Part shown: in pieces, positions 17,545 through 29,262 of the stretch
How the letters are laid out: each line of letters starts with the position of its first letter
Position numbering within the stretch: the stretch's first letter is position 1
Assembly (NCBI RefSeq): GCF_005497185.1
Contig: NZ_RJTN01000002.1
Location: 1 to 64,000 of the forward strand
Length of the DNA: 64,000 bases
Origin: Pectobacterium polonicum
GTDB taxonomy: Bacteria > Pseudomonadota > Gammaproteobacteria > Enterobacterales > Enterobacteriaceae
Direction of reading: 5' to 3'
Translations under genes and position numbers: made by a program
The notes under the pieces: generated by a model
Databases searched by the model: none
Seen by the model: the letters and a program-made list of their open reading frames with translations, nothing else
Told to the model about the DNA's origin: nothing

Positions 17545-18588
17545 TTAACGCCCCGCTTTTAGCTGCTGGAAGTAGGTTTCATACAGCGTGCTGGCGCCGC
17601 CGACGTCGTTCTGCCATTCGCCTTTCGCGATGGTTTCATCATCCGGGTACAGCGTTTTGTCCCCTGAAACCTCCGGCGGCAGTAATTTTTTCGCTGCCAG
17701 ATTCGGTGTCGGATAGCCGATGGTTTCCGCAACCTGTGCCGCCACTTCTGGACGCAGCAGGAAGTCGATCAGCTTCATCGCGCCGTCAACGTTTTTGGCG
17801 TTGGCCGGAATCGCCAGACTGTCCATCCAGAAGATACCGCCTTCTTTGGGCCAAATGACATCCAGCGGTGTACCTGCCTGACGCGCCACGTAGGCAGAAC
17901 CGTTCCACACCATACCCAAATTAACTTCACCTTCGATGAACGGATTGCCGGGGTTGTCCGAATTGAACGTCAGCACGTTCGGCATCAGGGCTTGCAGTTC
18001 TTTATACGCCGCCTCAATCTCTTTGGGCTCGGTGGTGTTCGCGGAGTAACCCAGTTTACGCAGGGCGATCTGGAACACCTCACGCGCATCGTCCGTTAGT
18101 AGCAGGCTGTCTTTATGTTTCTTATCCCACAGATCGGCCCAACCGGTGACGCTGGCGGGGTCAATCACTTCATGATTAATACCAATCGCCGTTGCGCCCC
18201 AGATATAGGGAATAGAGTAGTCATTGTTCGGATCGAAGGACTTGTGCAGCAGGTTCGGATCGAGATTATGGAAATTACTGAGCTTGCTGGTATCAATTTT
18301 TTGCAGCATGCCTTCTTTACTCATCTTGGAGATGAAATAGGTCGATGGCACAACCAGATCGTAGGCACCGTCCTTATAGGTTTTCAGCTTGGCATACATA
18401 CTTTCATTGGATTCATAGGTGGAGTAAATCACCTTGATGCCCGTTTCTTTGGTGAACTGTTCCAGCAGGCCTGGCGGTACGTATTCGGTCCAGTTATAGA
18501 AATAGAGCGTTTTGCCATCGTTGGCATTGGCGGTGCTGATGCCAAACGCTAGCGCGCAGGCTGCCAGTAGGTGTGGCCACTTTTTCAT
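17545..18588 (-). CDS. potD: Spermidine/putrescine-binding periplasmic protein PotD
   Basis: A 347-residue solute-binding protein with a signal peptide (MKKWPHLLAACALAFGISTANA) and the PotD/PotF-type start of the mature chain, LYFYNWTEYVPPGLLEQF. Polyamine-site features include STYESNESMYAKL and the VWNGSAYVARQ region, and its length equals E. coli PotD. It delivers spermidine and putrescine to PotABC. It is the last gene of the potABCD operon, 88 bases after potC with a hairpin in between. Confidence 0.95.
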   Translation of the reverse strand: MKKWPHLLAACALAFGISTANANDGKTLYFYNWTEYVPPGLLEQFTKETGIKVIYSTYESNESMYAKLKTYKDGAYDLVVPSTYFISKMSKEGMLQKIDTSKLSNFHNLDPNLLHKSFDPNNDYSIPYIWGATAIGINHEVIDPASVTGWADLWDKKHKDSLLLTDDAREVFQIALRKLGYSANTTEPKEIEAAYKELQALMPNVLTFNSDNPGNPFIEGEVNLGMVWNGSAYVARQAGTPLDVIWPKEGGIFWMDSLAIPANAKNVDGAMKLIDFLLRPEVAAQVAETIGYPTPNLAAKKLLPPEVSGDKTLYPDDETIAKGEWQNDVGGASTLYETYFQQLKAGR

Positions 18589-18619
18589 TATGTTTACCTC
18601 CTTATAAGTCCCAAAGAAA

Positions 18620-18643
18620 ATACCCGTTGTTTTCAGCGGGTAT
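18620..18643 (-). promoter_or_regulatory. Intergenic hairpin between potC and potD
   Basis: ATACCCG and CGGGTAT with a 10-base loop. It could stabilise one of the flanking transcripts and allow PotD to be made in excess of the permeases; this is inference. Confidence 0.5.
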
Positions 18644-18676
18644 GAAAATCAGATGTGGATGACGTTAGCCGTAACC

Positions 18677-19453
18677 TTATTTTCTGGTACGGTCGCGTAA
18701 AATCAGCTGGCTACTGAGCACCAGTACGAGTGACAGAATGAGCAAAATCGTTGCCAGCGCATTGACTTCAGGGGATACGCCAACCTTCACCATCGAGTAA
18801 ATCTTCAACGGCAGAATTTCATACGTGGGGCCGGTGACAAATGAGGAGACCACCACGTCGTCCATCGACAGCGTAAAACTGAGCAGCCAACTGGCCGCTA
18901 CGGCTGGCATCGCCAATGGCAAAATGATTTTACGCAGAATAATCACTTCACTGGCCCCTAAGTCGCGTGCGGCTTCCAACATTCGCACGTCGAAACCTTT
19001 CAGACGCGAGTAGACGGTGACCACGACGAAGGGTAGGCAGAACGTGATGTGGGAAAACAGTAGCGACCAGAACCCGAGTGATATGCCCAGCAGCATGAAG
19101 AGAACCAGCAGCGAGATGGCCATCACGATATCCGGTGACATCATCACCACGAACAGCATGCCGCCGACAAAAGGCTTGCCGCGAAAGCGGTAGCGATACA
19201 GCGCGACGGCCGTCAGGGAACCCATCAGCGTGGCGAACGTTGCGGAAAACACGGCCATCGTCAGCGAGTGCTGCGCAGCCTGAAGCAGGCTGTCGTTGTT
19301 CATCAGCAGTCGATACCAGTCCAGCGTAAATCCCTGCCAGTTGATGCCGAAGCGCGCCTGATTAAAGGAGTTCACGATTAGAATAACGATCGGAATGTAC
19401 AGGTAAGCGTAAATGATGGACATAAATCCACCGCGGATTAAGCGTCCGGTCAT
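18677..19453 (-). CDS. potC: Polyamine ABC transporter permease PotC
   Basis: A 258-residue inner-membrane permease with six hydrophobic segments (the first IIYAYLYIPIVILIVNSF). The ABC coupling (EAA) loop is seen as [21 protein letters not shown] near residue 165. With PotB it forms the membrane channel of the PotABCD importer. Its start overlaps the end of potB by four bases, indicating translational coupling. Confidence 0.95.
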   Translation of the reverse strand: MTGRLIRGGFMSIIYAYLYIPIVILIVNSFNQARFGINWQGFTLDWYRLLMNNDSLLQAAQHSLTMAVFSATFATLMGSLTAVALYRYRFRGKPFVGGMLFVVMMSPDIVMAISLLVLFMLLGISLGFWSLLFSHITFCLPFVVVTVYSRLKGFDVRMLEAARDLGASEVIILRKIILPLAMPAVAASWLLSFTLSMDDVVVSSFVTGPTYEILPLKIYSMVKVGVSPEVNALATILLILSLVLVLSSQLILRDRTRK

Positions 19454-20310
19454 TCCAGCTCTCCCTTTTTATTCAGCAGGCGGGCTGTACGGTAGTAGAT
19501 AAACAGCAGCACGCCCATGACCAGCGTCAGGCAGATGCTGGTGGCGGCACCAAACGGCCAATCGCGGATATTGAGAAACTGGCTTTTAATCACGTTACCG
19601 ATCAGCAAATTCTTGGCTCCGCCCATCAGGTCAGCAACGAAAAATAACCCCATGGCGGGCAGCAGCACCAGCAGGCAGCCGGCGATAATCCCCGGCATGG
19701 TTAGCGGGATGACGATGCGAATGAAGGTTTGCCACTTATTGGCACCCAGATCGCGGGCGGCTTCAAGGTAGGATTTATCGAGCTTTTCAATGCTGGAGTA
19801 GAGCGGCAGCACCATAAACGGCAGCAGGATATAAATCAGGCCGAGAATCACCGCTTCGGAGGTGTACATAATCCGTAGCGGCGTATCAATCAGGCCCGTC
19901 CAGAGCAGAAATTCATTCAGATGGCCGCGTGTACTCAGAAAGATTTTCAGGCCGTAAATGCGGATTAGCGAGTTAGTCCAAAACGGCACAATCAGCAGGA
20001 ACAGCAGCAGTGGCTGAATTTTTTGTGGTAAGCGCGCCAGAATAAAGGCGAACGGATAGCCCAAGAGCAGACAGCAGAGCGTGGCGATAGCAGCCATGTT
20101 CAGCGAATGCAGCAGCACAGAGGCATAAAGCGGATCGGCCAGTCGCGTGTAGTTTTCCAGCGTAAAGACCAGGCTGACGAAATGGGTGTCATCGCGCGTC
20201 AGGAAACTGGTTCCGATGATCATCAGGTTGGGCAGGAAAACAAACAGCACCAGCCAGGCCACGATGAGTGTGATAATGATGTTTTGAAAGCGTTTACGCG
20301 ACGTCTTCAT
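19450..20310 (-). CDS. potB: Polyamine ABC transporter permease PotB
   Basis: A 286-residue inner-membrane permease with six transmembrane segments, the first being [20 protein letters not shown]. The EAA loop is [20 protein letters not shown]. It pairs with PotC. It overlaps potA by 17 bases and potC by four, a tightly packed operon. Confidence 0.95.
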   Translation of the reverse strand: MKTSRKRFQNIIITLIVAWLVLFVFLPNLMIIGTSFLTRDDTHFVSLVFTLENYTRLADPLYASVLLHSLNMAAIATLCCLLLGYPFAFILARLPQKIQPLLLFLLIVPFWTNSLIRIYGLKIFLSTRGHLNEFLLWTGLIDTPLRIMYTSEAVILGLIYILLPFMVLPLYSSIEKLDKSYLEAARDLGANKWQTFIRIVIPLTMPGIIAGCLLVLLPAMGLFFVADLMGGAKNLLIGNVIKSQFLNIRDWPFGAATSICLTLVMGVLLFIYYRTARLLNKKGELE

Positions 20311-21412
20311 CGTGCAGGACTACCTCCCAACTTTCCACCCAGGTGACATCAACTTTCTGGTTGAGTGAATGGTCGACGTCGGGATCGTCTTCGTTAAAGA
20401 ACTCGCTGACCATAACCATCTTGCCATTTTCCAACTCGATGTTGGATTCCAGCGTCATACCTTTATAGTTGCGTTCGCGTACATAGCCCACCATCCCTTC
20501 CGCCTGCATGCCGTCGCCCAGCTCTTCGACGCGTAAATCTTCCGGTCGCAGCAGCACGTTGAGGTGTTGGCCGACGTTGACCGGAAAGCTGACGGAGATA
20601 ATGCATTCGTGGCCTTCAACCTGCGCGCGCACCCGCTGTTCGTTAAGCGGTTCTAGTACGATGGCATCAAAGATATTGATTTCACCGATAAAACTGGCGA
20701 CGAACAGATTTTTCGGTTCTTCGTAGATTTCACGCGGTGTGCCATCTTGCTCGATCCGTCCGTCGCGCATCACCACGATACGATCGGACATGGTCAGAGC
20801 TTCTTCCTGATCGTGTGTGACGAAAATGAAGGTAATACCTAACTTACGTTGCAGCGCTTTCAGTTCGTTCTGCATCTGTTTACGCAGCTTGTAATCGAGC
20901 GCAGACAGAGATTCGTCCAGCAGCAGCACTTTCGGCTGGTTAACGACCGCGCGGGCGATGGCAACACGCTGTTGTTGACCACCGGACAATTGGTGTGGGC
21001 GACGCTGCGCCAGCTCTTCCAGTTGCACCATTTTCAGCGCCTCAATCACGCGTGGCGCAATCTCTGCGGCAGGCGTTTTCTGCATGCGCAGGCCGAATGC
21101 CACGTTCTCAAACACGCTGAGATGAGGAAACAGGGCGTAACTTTGAAATACGGTATTAACGTGTCGCTGTTCAGCGGGTTGGTGGGTAATGTCCTGCTTT
21201 TCCAGCATGACGTTGCCGCTATCGACCGTTTCCAGACCGGCAATCAAGCGCAGTACGGTGGTTTTACCGCAGCCGGAGGGCCCGAGGATCGTTAAAAACT
21301 CACCGTCATTAATGGTGAGATTAAAGTGTGAAATGATGTCTTTGCCATCAAAGCCTTTATGGACGTTGAGCAATTCAACGACCGGCACAGTCAGGGAGTT
21401 TTCTTTCATCAA
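20294..21412 (-). CDS. potA: Polyamine ABC transporter ATPase PotA
   Basis: A 372-residue ATP-binding subunit. Walker A is GPSGCGKTT (about residue 45), the ABC signature [14 protein letters not shown] (about 143-156), Walker [12 protein letters not shown], and the switch His is in [11 protein letters not shown]-terminal TOBE-type regulatory domain (from about residue 300, [10 protein letters not shown]) matches PotA. It is the first gene of potABCD, divergent from pepT. Confidence 0.96.
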   Translation of the reverse strand: MMKENSLTVPVVELLNVHKGFDGKDIISHFNLTINDGEFLTILGPSGCGKTTVLRLIAGLETVDSGNVMLEKQDITHQPAEQRHVNTVFQSYALFPHLSVFENVAFGLRMQKTPAAEIAPRVIEALKMVQLEELAQRRPHQLSGGQQQRVAIARAVVNQPKVLLLDESLSALDYKLRKQMQNELKALQRKLGITFIFVTHDQEEALTMSDRIVVMRDGRIEQDGTPREIYEEPKNLFVASFIGEINIFDAIVLEPLNEQRVRAQVEGHECIISVSFPVNVGQHLNVLLRPEDLRVEELGDGMQAEGMVGYVRERNYKGMTLESNIELENGKMVMVSEFFNEDDPDVDHSLNQKVDVTWVESWEVVLHDEDVA

Positions 21413-21595
21413 AGTCGAGCTCTATTTCCTGATTTGGCCGATCAACGGCATTTCCGTTGCGATCGTACCAAGGGTTATCACCTTTCAGACAGCGTGTGCA
21501 ATTAAGTGCGGCATTTTACGGGAAACGTTGCCTAACGCCAACTTGTGCGACCCCGCTTCCTGCCGATTAGTGAGTAAACGGTGGCGATTTAATCA

Positions 21596-21748
21596 ATGGA
21601 TTGGCTCATATGTCTCTTGGTTGTTATGTGGTTGTTGCCTGTTTTGGGCATTCTTCGTGACGTGCTCGCTGCTTTTTGGCCTGAATTATGGTCTGACGGT
21701 TTGTTAAATCGGAAAAAAACTGACCTGACGCAATATCTACCGTAGTAG
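21596..21748 (+). CDS. Possible 50-residue hydrophobic small protein (unverified)
   Basis: Reading from ATG at 21596 gives about 50 residues: a hydrophobic start ([20 protein letters not shown]), then [21 protein letters not shown] and a polar tail ending at TAG. It lies in the 379-base gap between potA and pepT, which otherwise shows only expected divergent promoter space. The ribosome binding site is poor (GGTGG at long distance). I do not recognise it and it may be chance. Confidence 0.22.
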
Positions 21749-21791
21749 CCCTATCCATAATGCCTTTCAGGGTTCAGGGGGCATAAATAAG

Positions 21792-23024
21792 ATGGATAAA
21801 TTACTCGACAGATTTTTGAATTACGTTTCATTTGATACACAGTCTAAATCCGGCGTTCGGCAGGTGCCGAGCACTGACGGTCAGCTAAAACTGGCGCGTG
21901 CATTGCAGCAGGAACTGCTCGAACTGGGATTTGAACAGATCGCATTGAGCAAACAAGGTTGCCTGACGGCGACGCTTCCGGCGAATGTGGCCTGGCCAGT
22001 TCCAGCCATTGGCTTTATTTCACATATGGATACGTCACCGGATTTTAGTGGCAAAAATGTGAATCCACAGATTCTGGAAAACTACCGCGGTGGCGATATT
22101 GCCTTGGGTATGGGAGATGAAGTGCTGTCACCCGTCATGTTCCCGGTACTGCACCAGTTACTGGGACACACGCTGATTACGACAGATGGCAAAACGCTGT
22201 TGGGGGCGGATGATAAAGCGGGGATCGCTGAGATTATTACCGCGCTGGTACGACTGAAAAAAAGTCAGCTACCGCACGGCGATATTCGAATTGCCTTTAC
22301 GCCCGATGAAGAGATTGGCAAGGGCGCGCAGTTTTTTGATGTCAAAACGTTTAACGCACAGTGGGCCTATACCGTAGACGGTGGTGGTGTTGGCGAACTG
22401 GAGTATGAGAATTTTAATGCTGCATCGGTTCAGATAAAAATCGTGGGCAATAATGTGCATCCTGGTAGTGCCAAAGGCGTGATGGTCAATGCGCTGACGT
22501 TGGCCACTCGCTATCATCAGCATGTGCCGGAGAGTGAGTCGCCGGAGCAAACGGATGGTTATCAGGGGTTCTACCATCTCCACAGTATGAAAGGTTCTGT
22601 AGAACGGGCAGATCTCCACTACATCGTCAGGGACTTTGACCGTAATGGCTTTGAACGGCGCAAGCAGGTGATGCTGGATATTGCTGAAAAGGTCGGCGCG
22701 GGGCTGCACCCGGATTGCTATATTGAAGTTACGATCGCTGATACCTATTACAACATGCGTGAGCAGGTTGAACAGCACCCGCACATTATCGCGTTGGCAC
22801 AGCAGGCGATGCGGGATTGCGATATTGAACCGAACATGAAGCCGATTCGCGGCGGCACCGACGGCGCACACCTGTCATTTCAGGGACTACCGTGCCCCAA
22901 TCTGTTTACCGGCGGCTACAACTATCATGGCAAACATGAATTTGTCACGCTGGAAGGGATGGAAAAGGCGGTCTCCGTGATTATGCGTATTGCTGAACTG
23001 ACGGCACTGCGCGCGAAGCCGTAA
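21792..23024 (+). CDS. pepT: Peptidase T (aminotripeptidase)
   Basis: A 410-residue M20-family metallopeptidase that removes the N-terminal residue from tripeptides in the cytoplasm. The two-zinc site is readable: His in [10 protein letters not shown] (about residue 78), bridging Asp in LLGADDKAG (about 140), and the catalytic Glu with a ligand Glu in [10 protein letters not shown] (about 173). The C-terminal ligand His is in NYHGKHE. It is divergent from potA and convergent with roxA. Confidence 0.96.
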   Translation: MDKLLDRFLNYVSFDTQSKSGVRQVPSTDGQLKLARALQQELLELGFEQIALSKQGCLTATLPANVAWPVPAIGFISHMDTSPDFSGKNVNPQILENYRGGDIALGMGDEVLSPVMFPVLHQLLGHTLITTDGKTLLGADDKAGIAEIITALVRLKKSQLPHGDIRIAFTPDEEIGKGAQFFDVKTFNAQWAYTVDGGGVGELEYENFNAASVQIKIVGNNVHPGSAKGVMVNALTLATRYHQHVPESESPEQTDGYQGFYHLHSMKGSVERADLHYIVRDFDRNGFERRKQVMLDIAEKVGAGLHPDCYIEVTIADTYYNMREQVEQHPHIIALAQQAMRDCDIEPNMKPIRGGTDGAHLSFQGLPCPNLFTGGYNYHGKHEFVTLEGMEKAVSVIMRIAELTALRAKP

Positions 23025-23064
23025 TTGTGCTTTCAGATAATTGGCAAATCTTTTGCCGAAACAA

Positions 23065-23176
23065 GAACGGTGGTAATGGGATAGAAGAGTAAAGCGTCCG
23101 CGCCAAGGATGGCGCGGCTCGAGCTTACAGGGAGGTACTTGCAGCGTCTTTACGATCTACCCATTGCCAACGTTCT
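23065..23176. repeat. MITE-like palindromic repeat, family 2, short copy
   Basis: It begins AGAACGGTGGTAATGGGATA and ends with an inverted equivalent (TACCCATTGCCAACGTTCT), arms of about 30 bp shared with 17322-17505. The central part differs and is shorter (112 bp in total). It sits between the convergent ends of pepT and roxA. Confidence 0.8.
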
Positions 23177-23199
23177 AAACACTTTCTTAGTGTTTGGTC

Positions 23200-24321
23200 T
23201 TAATCCGCAAAGTACCAGTAACCGCTGTTAATCAGCACGGTAAGCTGAGCGAGGAAAGAGGGGTCTTCCAGCGCATCGCCCAACTGTTCTGCATCAATAG
23301 CAGGATGCTCAGCCAGCGCAAACAGCGCCGCTTTGTGCGTGCTATTCACTTTTTCCCCGTTAACGAAGCAGCTATCTCCAACGCAGATGACACGCAGGCC
23401 ACCTAAACGACGCAGTGGTTCACCCTGTTGCAGATAGTCATACACTTCGCCTGCCTGATAAGGCGGCTCCGGCGGTGAGAGATCGAGCTCGTGACGGGAC
23501 TGGGAAATAAATTCGCCAAACCAGTTCTGGAAATGCTCCGGCTGTTGCACCAGCTCCAGCATCATTTTTTGCAGCGCATCCAGCTCTTGCGGCAGTACGC
23601 TGGCGATATGATCGCGGGATGGCACATCAGGATCGCTGTAGCGATAGCTGCCGAGTTCACGGGAAAGCACATAATCCGCAAAGCCGCTTACCAACTCGCG
23701 AGCATTCGGTGCGCGAAATCCCACCGAATAATTCAGCGAGTTTTCCAGCGAATAGCCTTCATGCGGGAAGCCCGGCGGAATGTACACAATATCACCCGGT
23801 TCCAGTTCTTCATCAATAATCGCCTCGAACGGCTCAACCTGAAGCAGGTCGGGATGCGGACAGTGCTGCTTCATCGGTATTTTTTCACCGATGCGCCAGC
23901 GGCGACGCCCCGTCCCCTGAATGATGAACACATCATACTGATCCAGGTGCGGCCCTACGCCACCGCCGGGAACGGAAAAAGAAATCATCAAATCATCGGT
24001 ACGCCAGTCCGGCAGTTGTCGAAAGGGCTGCATCAAGGCGGAAGAGGGCTCATGCCAGTGGTCGACGGCCTGTACCAGCAGCGACCAATTACTTTCCCCT
24101 AGGTGGTCATAGCTCTCGAAAGGACCGTGGCTTACCTGCCAGCGTCCGTTCTGATGGCTGACCAGACGGCTATCAACCTCATTTTCCAACGCCAGCCCGG
24201 CGAGTTCGTCGGGTGAAATCGGGTCGATAAAATGCGTGAAACCGCCTTTAATCAGGAGCGGACGTTTTTGCCAGTAGTTCGCTAAAAAATCCTGCCAGTC
24301 GAGATTGAGCTGATAGTCCAT
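23200..24321 (-). CDS. roxA: 50S ribosomal protein L16 3-hydroxylase RoxA (YcfD)
   Basis: A 373-residue JmjC-type 2-oxoglutarate/Fe(II) oxygenase that hydroxylates an arginine of ribosomal protein L16. The iron-binding facial triad is seen as HLDQYDVF (HxD, about residues 125-132) with the later His in PPGFPHEGYS. The C-terminal winged-helix-like domain is present. The reading frame is open far upstream into phoQ, but MDYQLNLDW at 24321 matches the E. coli start and length. It follows phoQ on the same strand after 136 bases. Confidence 0.94.
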   Translation of the reverse strand: MDYQLNLDWQDFLANYWQKRPLLIKGGFTHFIDPISPDELAGLALENEVDSRLVSHQNGRWQVSHGPFESYDHLGESNWSLLVQAVDHWHEPSSALMQPFRQLPDWRTDDLMISFSVPGGGVGPHLDQYDVFIIQGTGRRRWRIGEKIPMKQHCPHPDLLQVEPFEAIIDEELEPGDIVYIPPGFPHEGYSLENSLNYSVGFRAPNARELVSGFADYVLSRELGSYRYSDPDVPSRDHIASVLPQELDALQKMMLELVQQPEHFQNWFGEFISQSRHELDLSPPEPPYQAGEVYDYLQQGEPLRRLGGLRVICVGDSCFVNGEKVNSTHKAALFALAEHPAIDAEQLGDALEDPSFLAQLTVLINSGYWYFAD

Positions 24322-24457
24322 ACTGTTTTCCAGAAACGTGTTTTTTGAGGAAATGACTGTTCTTGAAGATATGATTTTTCTTGAAATAATCAGTATTTTA
24401 AAACAATCAGTATTTTGGCGATAAGTATAGCGGAAGCATCGCGCGCTGTACTGCTTT

Positions 24458-25918
24458 TCACCCCTCGCTCTGGCTAAGGTTCTGGCGGGAGAAAATAGCT
24501 TCGACACGGGCGCCGCCCAATGCGCTGTCGCTAATGAGGATCTCCCCCTGATACTGCTCGATAATTTCAACAGCGACGGCGAGGCCGATGCCTTGTCCCG
24601 GACGCATGCGGTCGGCGCGCTGCCCACGTTGGAAAATGACCTCACGCTTGCTTTCAAGAATGCCGGGCCCGTCATCATCGATAATCAGATGCAGTTTATG
24701 ATCGGAGTGTTGCACGCTAATTTCGACAAATTCCAGGCAGTACTTACAGGCGTTATCAAGGATATTGCCCATGACTTCCATGAAGTCATTTTTCTCGCCC
24801 ACGAAGGTCAACTCGGGCGGAATATCGAGCGTCAAGGCGACGCCCTTACGCTGGTACACTTTATTTAACGCGGAACATAAGCCATCCAGTAATGCTGGAA
24901 CCGAATGGACTTCGCGTATCAGTAGATTATGTTCGGCGCGTACGCTGGCACGATGCAGGTAATACCCAATCTGCTGTGAGATGCGACTGATTTGCGCCAA
25001 CATGATGGGTTCAGCCTGATCGATAGTGATCTCTTTACCGGTACGTAGCGCGCGTAACGTGGTCTGCAAGACCGCCAGCGGCGTTTTCAGGCTATGGGTG
25101 AGATCGGTGAGCGTTGTACGGTATTTATGGTAGCGCTGGCGTTCGTTGTTCAGCAAAATATTCAGGTTTTTTACCAGGCTGAACAATTCGCGTGGCGGAT
25201 TTTCATCCAGTTGATCGCGCGTGCCTTTTTCTAATTCAGCGATCTGTTTTACCAGATGCTGAATGGGGCGCAAACTCCAGTGGGCACCAAGCCAAAGCAA
25301 GGGAAGCACCAGCAGGAGATTAGCGATCAAAACATAGCTGAACCACTCCCACACTACGTCTTCCTGTTGCAGTTCCTGTGGGATACGGTCGACCACCACA
25401 ATGGTGATGGAAGGGAGATGTTCGGTCTTCGGATAAACGTTTACGGCGATGGAGTGCGTTAATGCATTGCTTTGCGTGCCATTCAGGGCTCGCAGGCTGC
25501 TTAACAGCAAGGTATTGCCCGTTAAGACCGCACTGCTGGTATCCGTGTCAGTATCTAATTCATGGTAGGCCGTTTTGTTCAGCCATTCGGATTTTATTAG
25601 CGCTTCCAGTTCTGGGACATGCTTTTCGCGCCAGAGCATGTTGCCATGCTCATCATATATCAACACCAGAGTGGGGAAGTTGATGTCAACGTCGGGCGGC
25701 GTAACGATATTCAGTTGGTTATCGCGCCACTGTGCGAGGCTGTAGTAGAGGTTGCTCTCGCCACGTAATAGGCGGAATGACGTTTTATCAAAGTTGACGC
25801 TATAACCGATAATGGCGACGATGCCATAAGCCAGCGACAACGCTAGCACAATGGCCGCTGTCGCAAGTAAAAAACGGATGCGAAGCGAGAAGGGTAACTT
25901 CTTATCGGTATCACTCAT
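24458..25918 (-). CDS. phoQ: Sensor histidine kinase PhoQ (PehS)
   Basis: A 486-residue inner-membrane kinase sensing low Mg2+, acid pH and cationic peptides. It has two transmembrane segments ([25 protein letters not shown] and [20 protein letters not shown]), a periplasmic PAS-like domain between them containing an acidic patch ([10 protein letters not shown] region), a HAMP linker, the phospho-acceptor His in [13 protein letters not shown], and ATPase boxes [10 protein letters not shown] and DDDGPGI. In Pectobacterium the pair is also called PehR/PehS for its effect on endopolygalacturonase. It overlaps phoP by four bases. Confidence 0.95.
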   Translation of the reverse strand: MSDTDKKLPFSLRIRFLLATAAIVLALSLAYGIVAIIGYSVNFDKTSFRLLRGESNLYYSLAQWRDNQLNIVTPPDVDINFPTLVLIYDEHGNMLWREKHVPELEALIKSEWLNKTAYHELDTDTDTSSAVLTGNTLLLSSLRALNGTQSNALTHSIAVNVYPKTEHLPSITIVVVDRIPQELQQEDVVWEWFSYVLIANLLLVLPLLWLGAHWSLRPIQHLVKQIAELEKGTRDQLDENPPRELFSLVKNLNILLNNERQRYHKYRTTLTDLTHSLKTPLAVLQTTLRALRTGKEITIDQAEPIMLAQISRISQQIGYYLHRASVRAEHNLLIREVHSVPALLDGLCSALNKVYQRKGVALTLDIPPELTFVGEKNDFMEVMGNILDNACKYCLEFVEISVQHSDHKLHLIIDDDGPGILESKREVIFQRGQRADRMRPGQGIGLAVAVEIIEQYQGEILISDSALGGARVEAIFSRQNLSQSEG

Positions 25919-26604
25919 ACCGAGCCTGAGGGAGTATCAATATCAAAACGATATCCTTGTCCACGTACGGTAGTAATCACATCCGGCGCATCGGCTTGTT
26001 GAATTTTCTTGCGTAGTCGTCCCATCAGCACATCAATGGTATGACTTTCCCGCAGCTCTGCATCTGGATACAGCTGTAGCATCAGGGAATCTTTGCTAAC
26101 GACTTTACCTTTGTTGCGAATCAACGTCTCGATAATGGTGTATTCAAACGCTGTCAATTTGATGGGGGCGCTGTGGATCACCAACTCGCGGCGCGACAAA
26201 TCAACCTCAAACGGCGGTAGGCTGATGATTTGTGATGCCAACCCGCTGTTGCGCCGCATCAGCGCCTGTAAACGTGCCACGACTTCTTCCATATGGAAGG
26301 GTTTAGTGACGTAGTCATCCGCGCCGGCTTCCAATACGGCAACTTTGTCCTGCCAGCCTTCACGCGCGGTCAGCACCAGAATAGGGAGCTTGGCCTGATT
26401 GGCACGCCAGCGACGGATCATGCTCATGCCGTCTTCATCGGGCAACCCGAGGTCGACAATAGCAATGTCCGGCATGTTTTCATGCAGAAAATAATCCGCT
26501 TCTTTAGCGTCAGAGGCGGCGTCGACCTGATGCCCCATTTCATTCATCTGAACGGTTAAATGATGGCGTAGTAATACATTATCTTCAACGACCAGAATCC
26601 GCAT
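25915..26604 (-). CDS. phoP: Response regulator PhoP (PehR)
   Basis: A 229-residue OmpR-family regulator. The receiver domain (1-120) has acidic residues VVEDN, phospho-acceptor Asp in [12 protein letters not shown], Thr in VLTAREG and Lys in VTKPFH. The C-terminal winged helix ends RGQGYRFD. It controls Mg2+ transport, envelope modification and, in soft-rot bacteria, pectinase genes. A PhoP box stands in its own promoter, so it is very likely autoregulated. It is cotranscribed with phoQ. Confidence 0.97.
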   Translation of the reverse strand: MRILVVEDNVLLRHHLTVQMNEMGHQVDAASDAKEADYFLHENMPDIAIVDLGLPDEDGMSMIRRWRANQAKLPILVLTAREGWQDKVAVLEAGADDYVTKPFHMEEVVARLQALMRRNSGLASQIISLPPFEVDLSRRELVIHSAPIKLTAFEYTIIETLIRNKGKVVSKDSLMLQLYPDAELRESHTIDVLMGRLRKKIQQADAPDVITTVRGQGYRFDIDTPSGSV

Positions 26605-26732
26605 CGTTATATCCTCTGTCGAATAGATAGGAGCATATTTATAAAAATACTTTTATGCACCTACTCTTTCACGTATGTCTCTCCCGCGTATTAACATTAT
26701 ACGCAGGGAAAGTAATTTATTTTATTTGCTAA

Positions 26733-26766
26733 ATTATCCACAGAGAGGGTAAACCGGGTATAAACA
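26733..26766 (-). promoter_or_regulatory. PhoP-activated promoter of phoPQ
   Basis: On the minus strand TGTTTA-TACCC-GGTTTA matches the PhoP direct repeat (T/G)GTTTA-N5-(T/G)GTTTA exactly (26750-26766), followed after 11 bases by a GATAAT -10 (26733-26738). This is the standard layout of PhoP-dependent promoters. It gives a leader of about 125 bases before phoP. Confidence 0.85.
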
Positions 26767-26780
26767 GGCTGGAAATGGTC

Positions 26781-27053
26781 ATACTCGTCATACTTCGAGT
26801 TGCAGGTGTGTTGGCTACGCTACTTGGCACACTGATGTGTACCTCGCCCCGTTGGGGCCGCTGCAAGCAGCGTTCAAATCTGCCTTTGGCTGAGTTGTCA
26901 GTCACCTGAATCACTTACCTGAGTAAGCTCATCGGGATGAAATGAGAGACATCCTGTCTCTCACCGAAGGCCAGCCTTTGGCTAGTCAAATTCGTTCCCG
27001 ACGAATTTGTCCTTCGCTTGCCGCCTGCCTGAAACTCGAATTATTTAGAGTAT
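26781..27053. repeat. ERIC element with large insertions (copy D)
   Basis: It starts ATACTCGTCATACTTCGAGT, contains CACTTACCTGAGTAAGCTCA and ends AACTCGAATTATTTAGAGTA. At about 273 bp it is the longest copy, with added blocks in both arms, including ACTTGGCACACTGATGTGTA. It separates purB from the phoP promoter and begins only 14 bases from the PhoP box. Confidence 0.85.
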
Positions 27054-27118
27054 GGTGAGTTTTAGATAGCTGGCGGGCAAAAATGCCCGCCAGAGAGTAC
27101 AAACAGACGTGAGGGGGC

Positions 27119-28513
<1,395 letters not shown>

Positions 28514-28621
28514 TCAATAACGATTAATTTCAATAAGAACGGTTAATATCAATAAGGGCGATTGATTCTCGCGACGCTGGCGTTAGTCATACCAGCGTCA
28601 GCCATAGCGGCAAGAATACCA

Positions 28622-29260
28622 TTAAACGGACGTGCAACGTGCCAATATCTGTTTTGCTTCTTTGACCAACTGACTGCGTGAAAACATCAGTTGTAAGCGT
28701 CCGCCGCCAATCTGTTGCCAGAGCACGACAGAACGGATACCAGCTAATAGTGCGGCACGCACTTTAGCCTGCACCTGACTGTTCTGTAGCACCTCCGGCG
28801 AGCCGGTAACCTGAATGCGTGGCCCCAACGTACTGATGACGTCCACGTAAATCGCGGCCAGTGCGCTAACGATCGTTTCGGAAAGCAGCTCGAAATGTTC
28901 CAGTTGTCGCTCCAACTGCCCGATACGTTTGCCTAATTCGTCCAGCGCGGCAGATTTCGCATTTAGCTTACGTTCTAACGCAATCAGGCTGAACGCATAG
29001 CGCGATAGTTCCGCACCCGCGCCTTTATTGCTGCTGGTATTCAGAATACCTAGCAGCGTTTCCACCCCAACTTTCAGGTTTTGTTCATCATTGCCATAAA
29101 CGGCAAGTGTGGACGCCGGATTGAGGTTTAACACGCTGTTCAGCGAGGTATGGAGAACATCGCTATTACAGCTACCCGTATGGGCCAACTGTTGGACTAA
29201 ATGCGCCGATTGGCAAACGCCGGCTAGCGCCAGCGTGATTTCATAATAATTCTTAGCCAC
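28622..29260 (-). CDS. hflD: High-frequency lysogenization protein HflD (YcfC)
   Basis: A 212-residue membrane-associated protein, known in E. coli for lowering lambda CII activity; its normal cellular role is unsettled. The sequence [26 protein letters not shown] at the start and [26 protein letters not shown] near the end match HflD. The start is a GTG at 29260 with AGGAG six bases upstream, three bases after mnmA, giving the E. coli length. A longer upstream ATG would run into mnmA. Confidence 0.93.
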   Translation of the reverse strand: MAKNYYEITLALAGVCQSAHLVQQLAHTGSCNSDVLHTSLNSVLNLNPASTLAVYGNDEQNLKVGVETLLGILNTSSNKGAGAELSRYAFSLIALERKLNAKSAALDELGKRIGQLERQLEHFELLSETIVSALAAIYVDVISTLGPRIQVTGSPEVLQNSQVQAKVRAALLAGIRSVVLWQQIGGGRLQLMFSRSQLVKEAKQILARCTSV

Positions 29261-29262
29261 GG

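Noticed and set aside
24322-24678. N-terminal extension of roxA by 119 residues
   Set aside because: The extension overlaps phoQ in another frame and does not resemble RoxA; MDYQLNLDW gives the family start and length.
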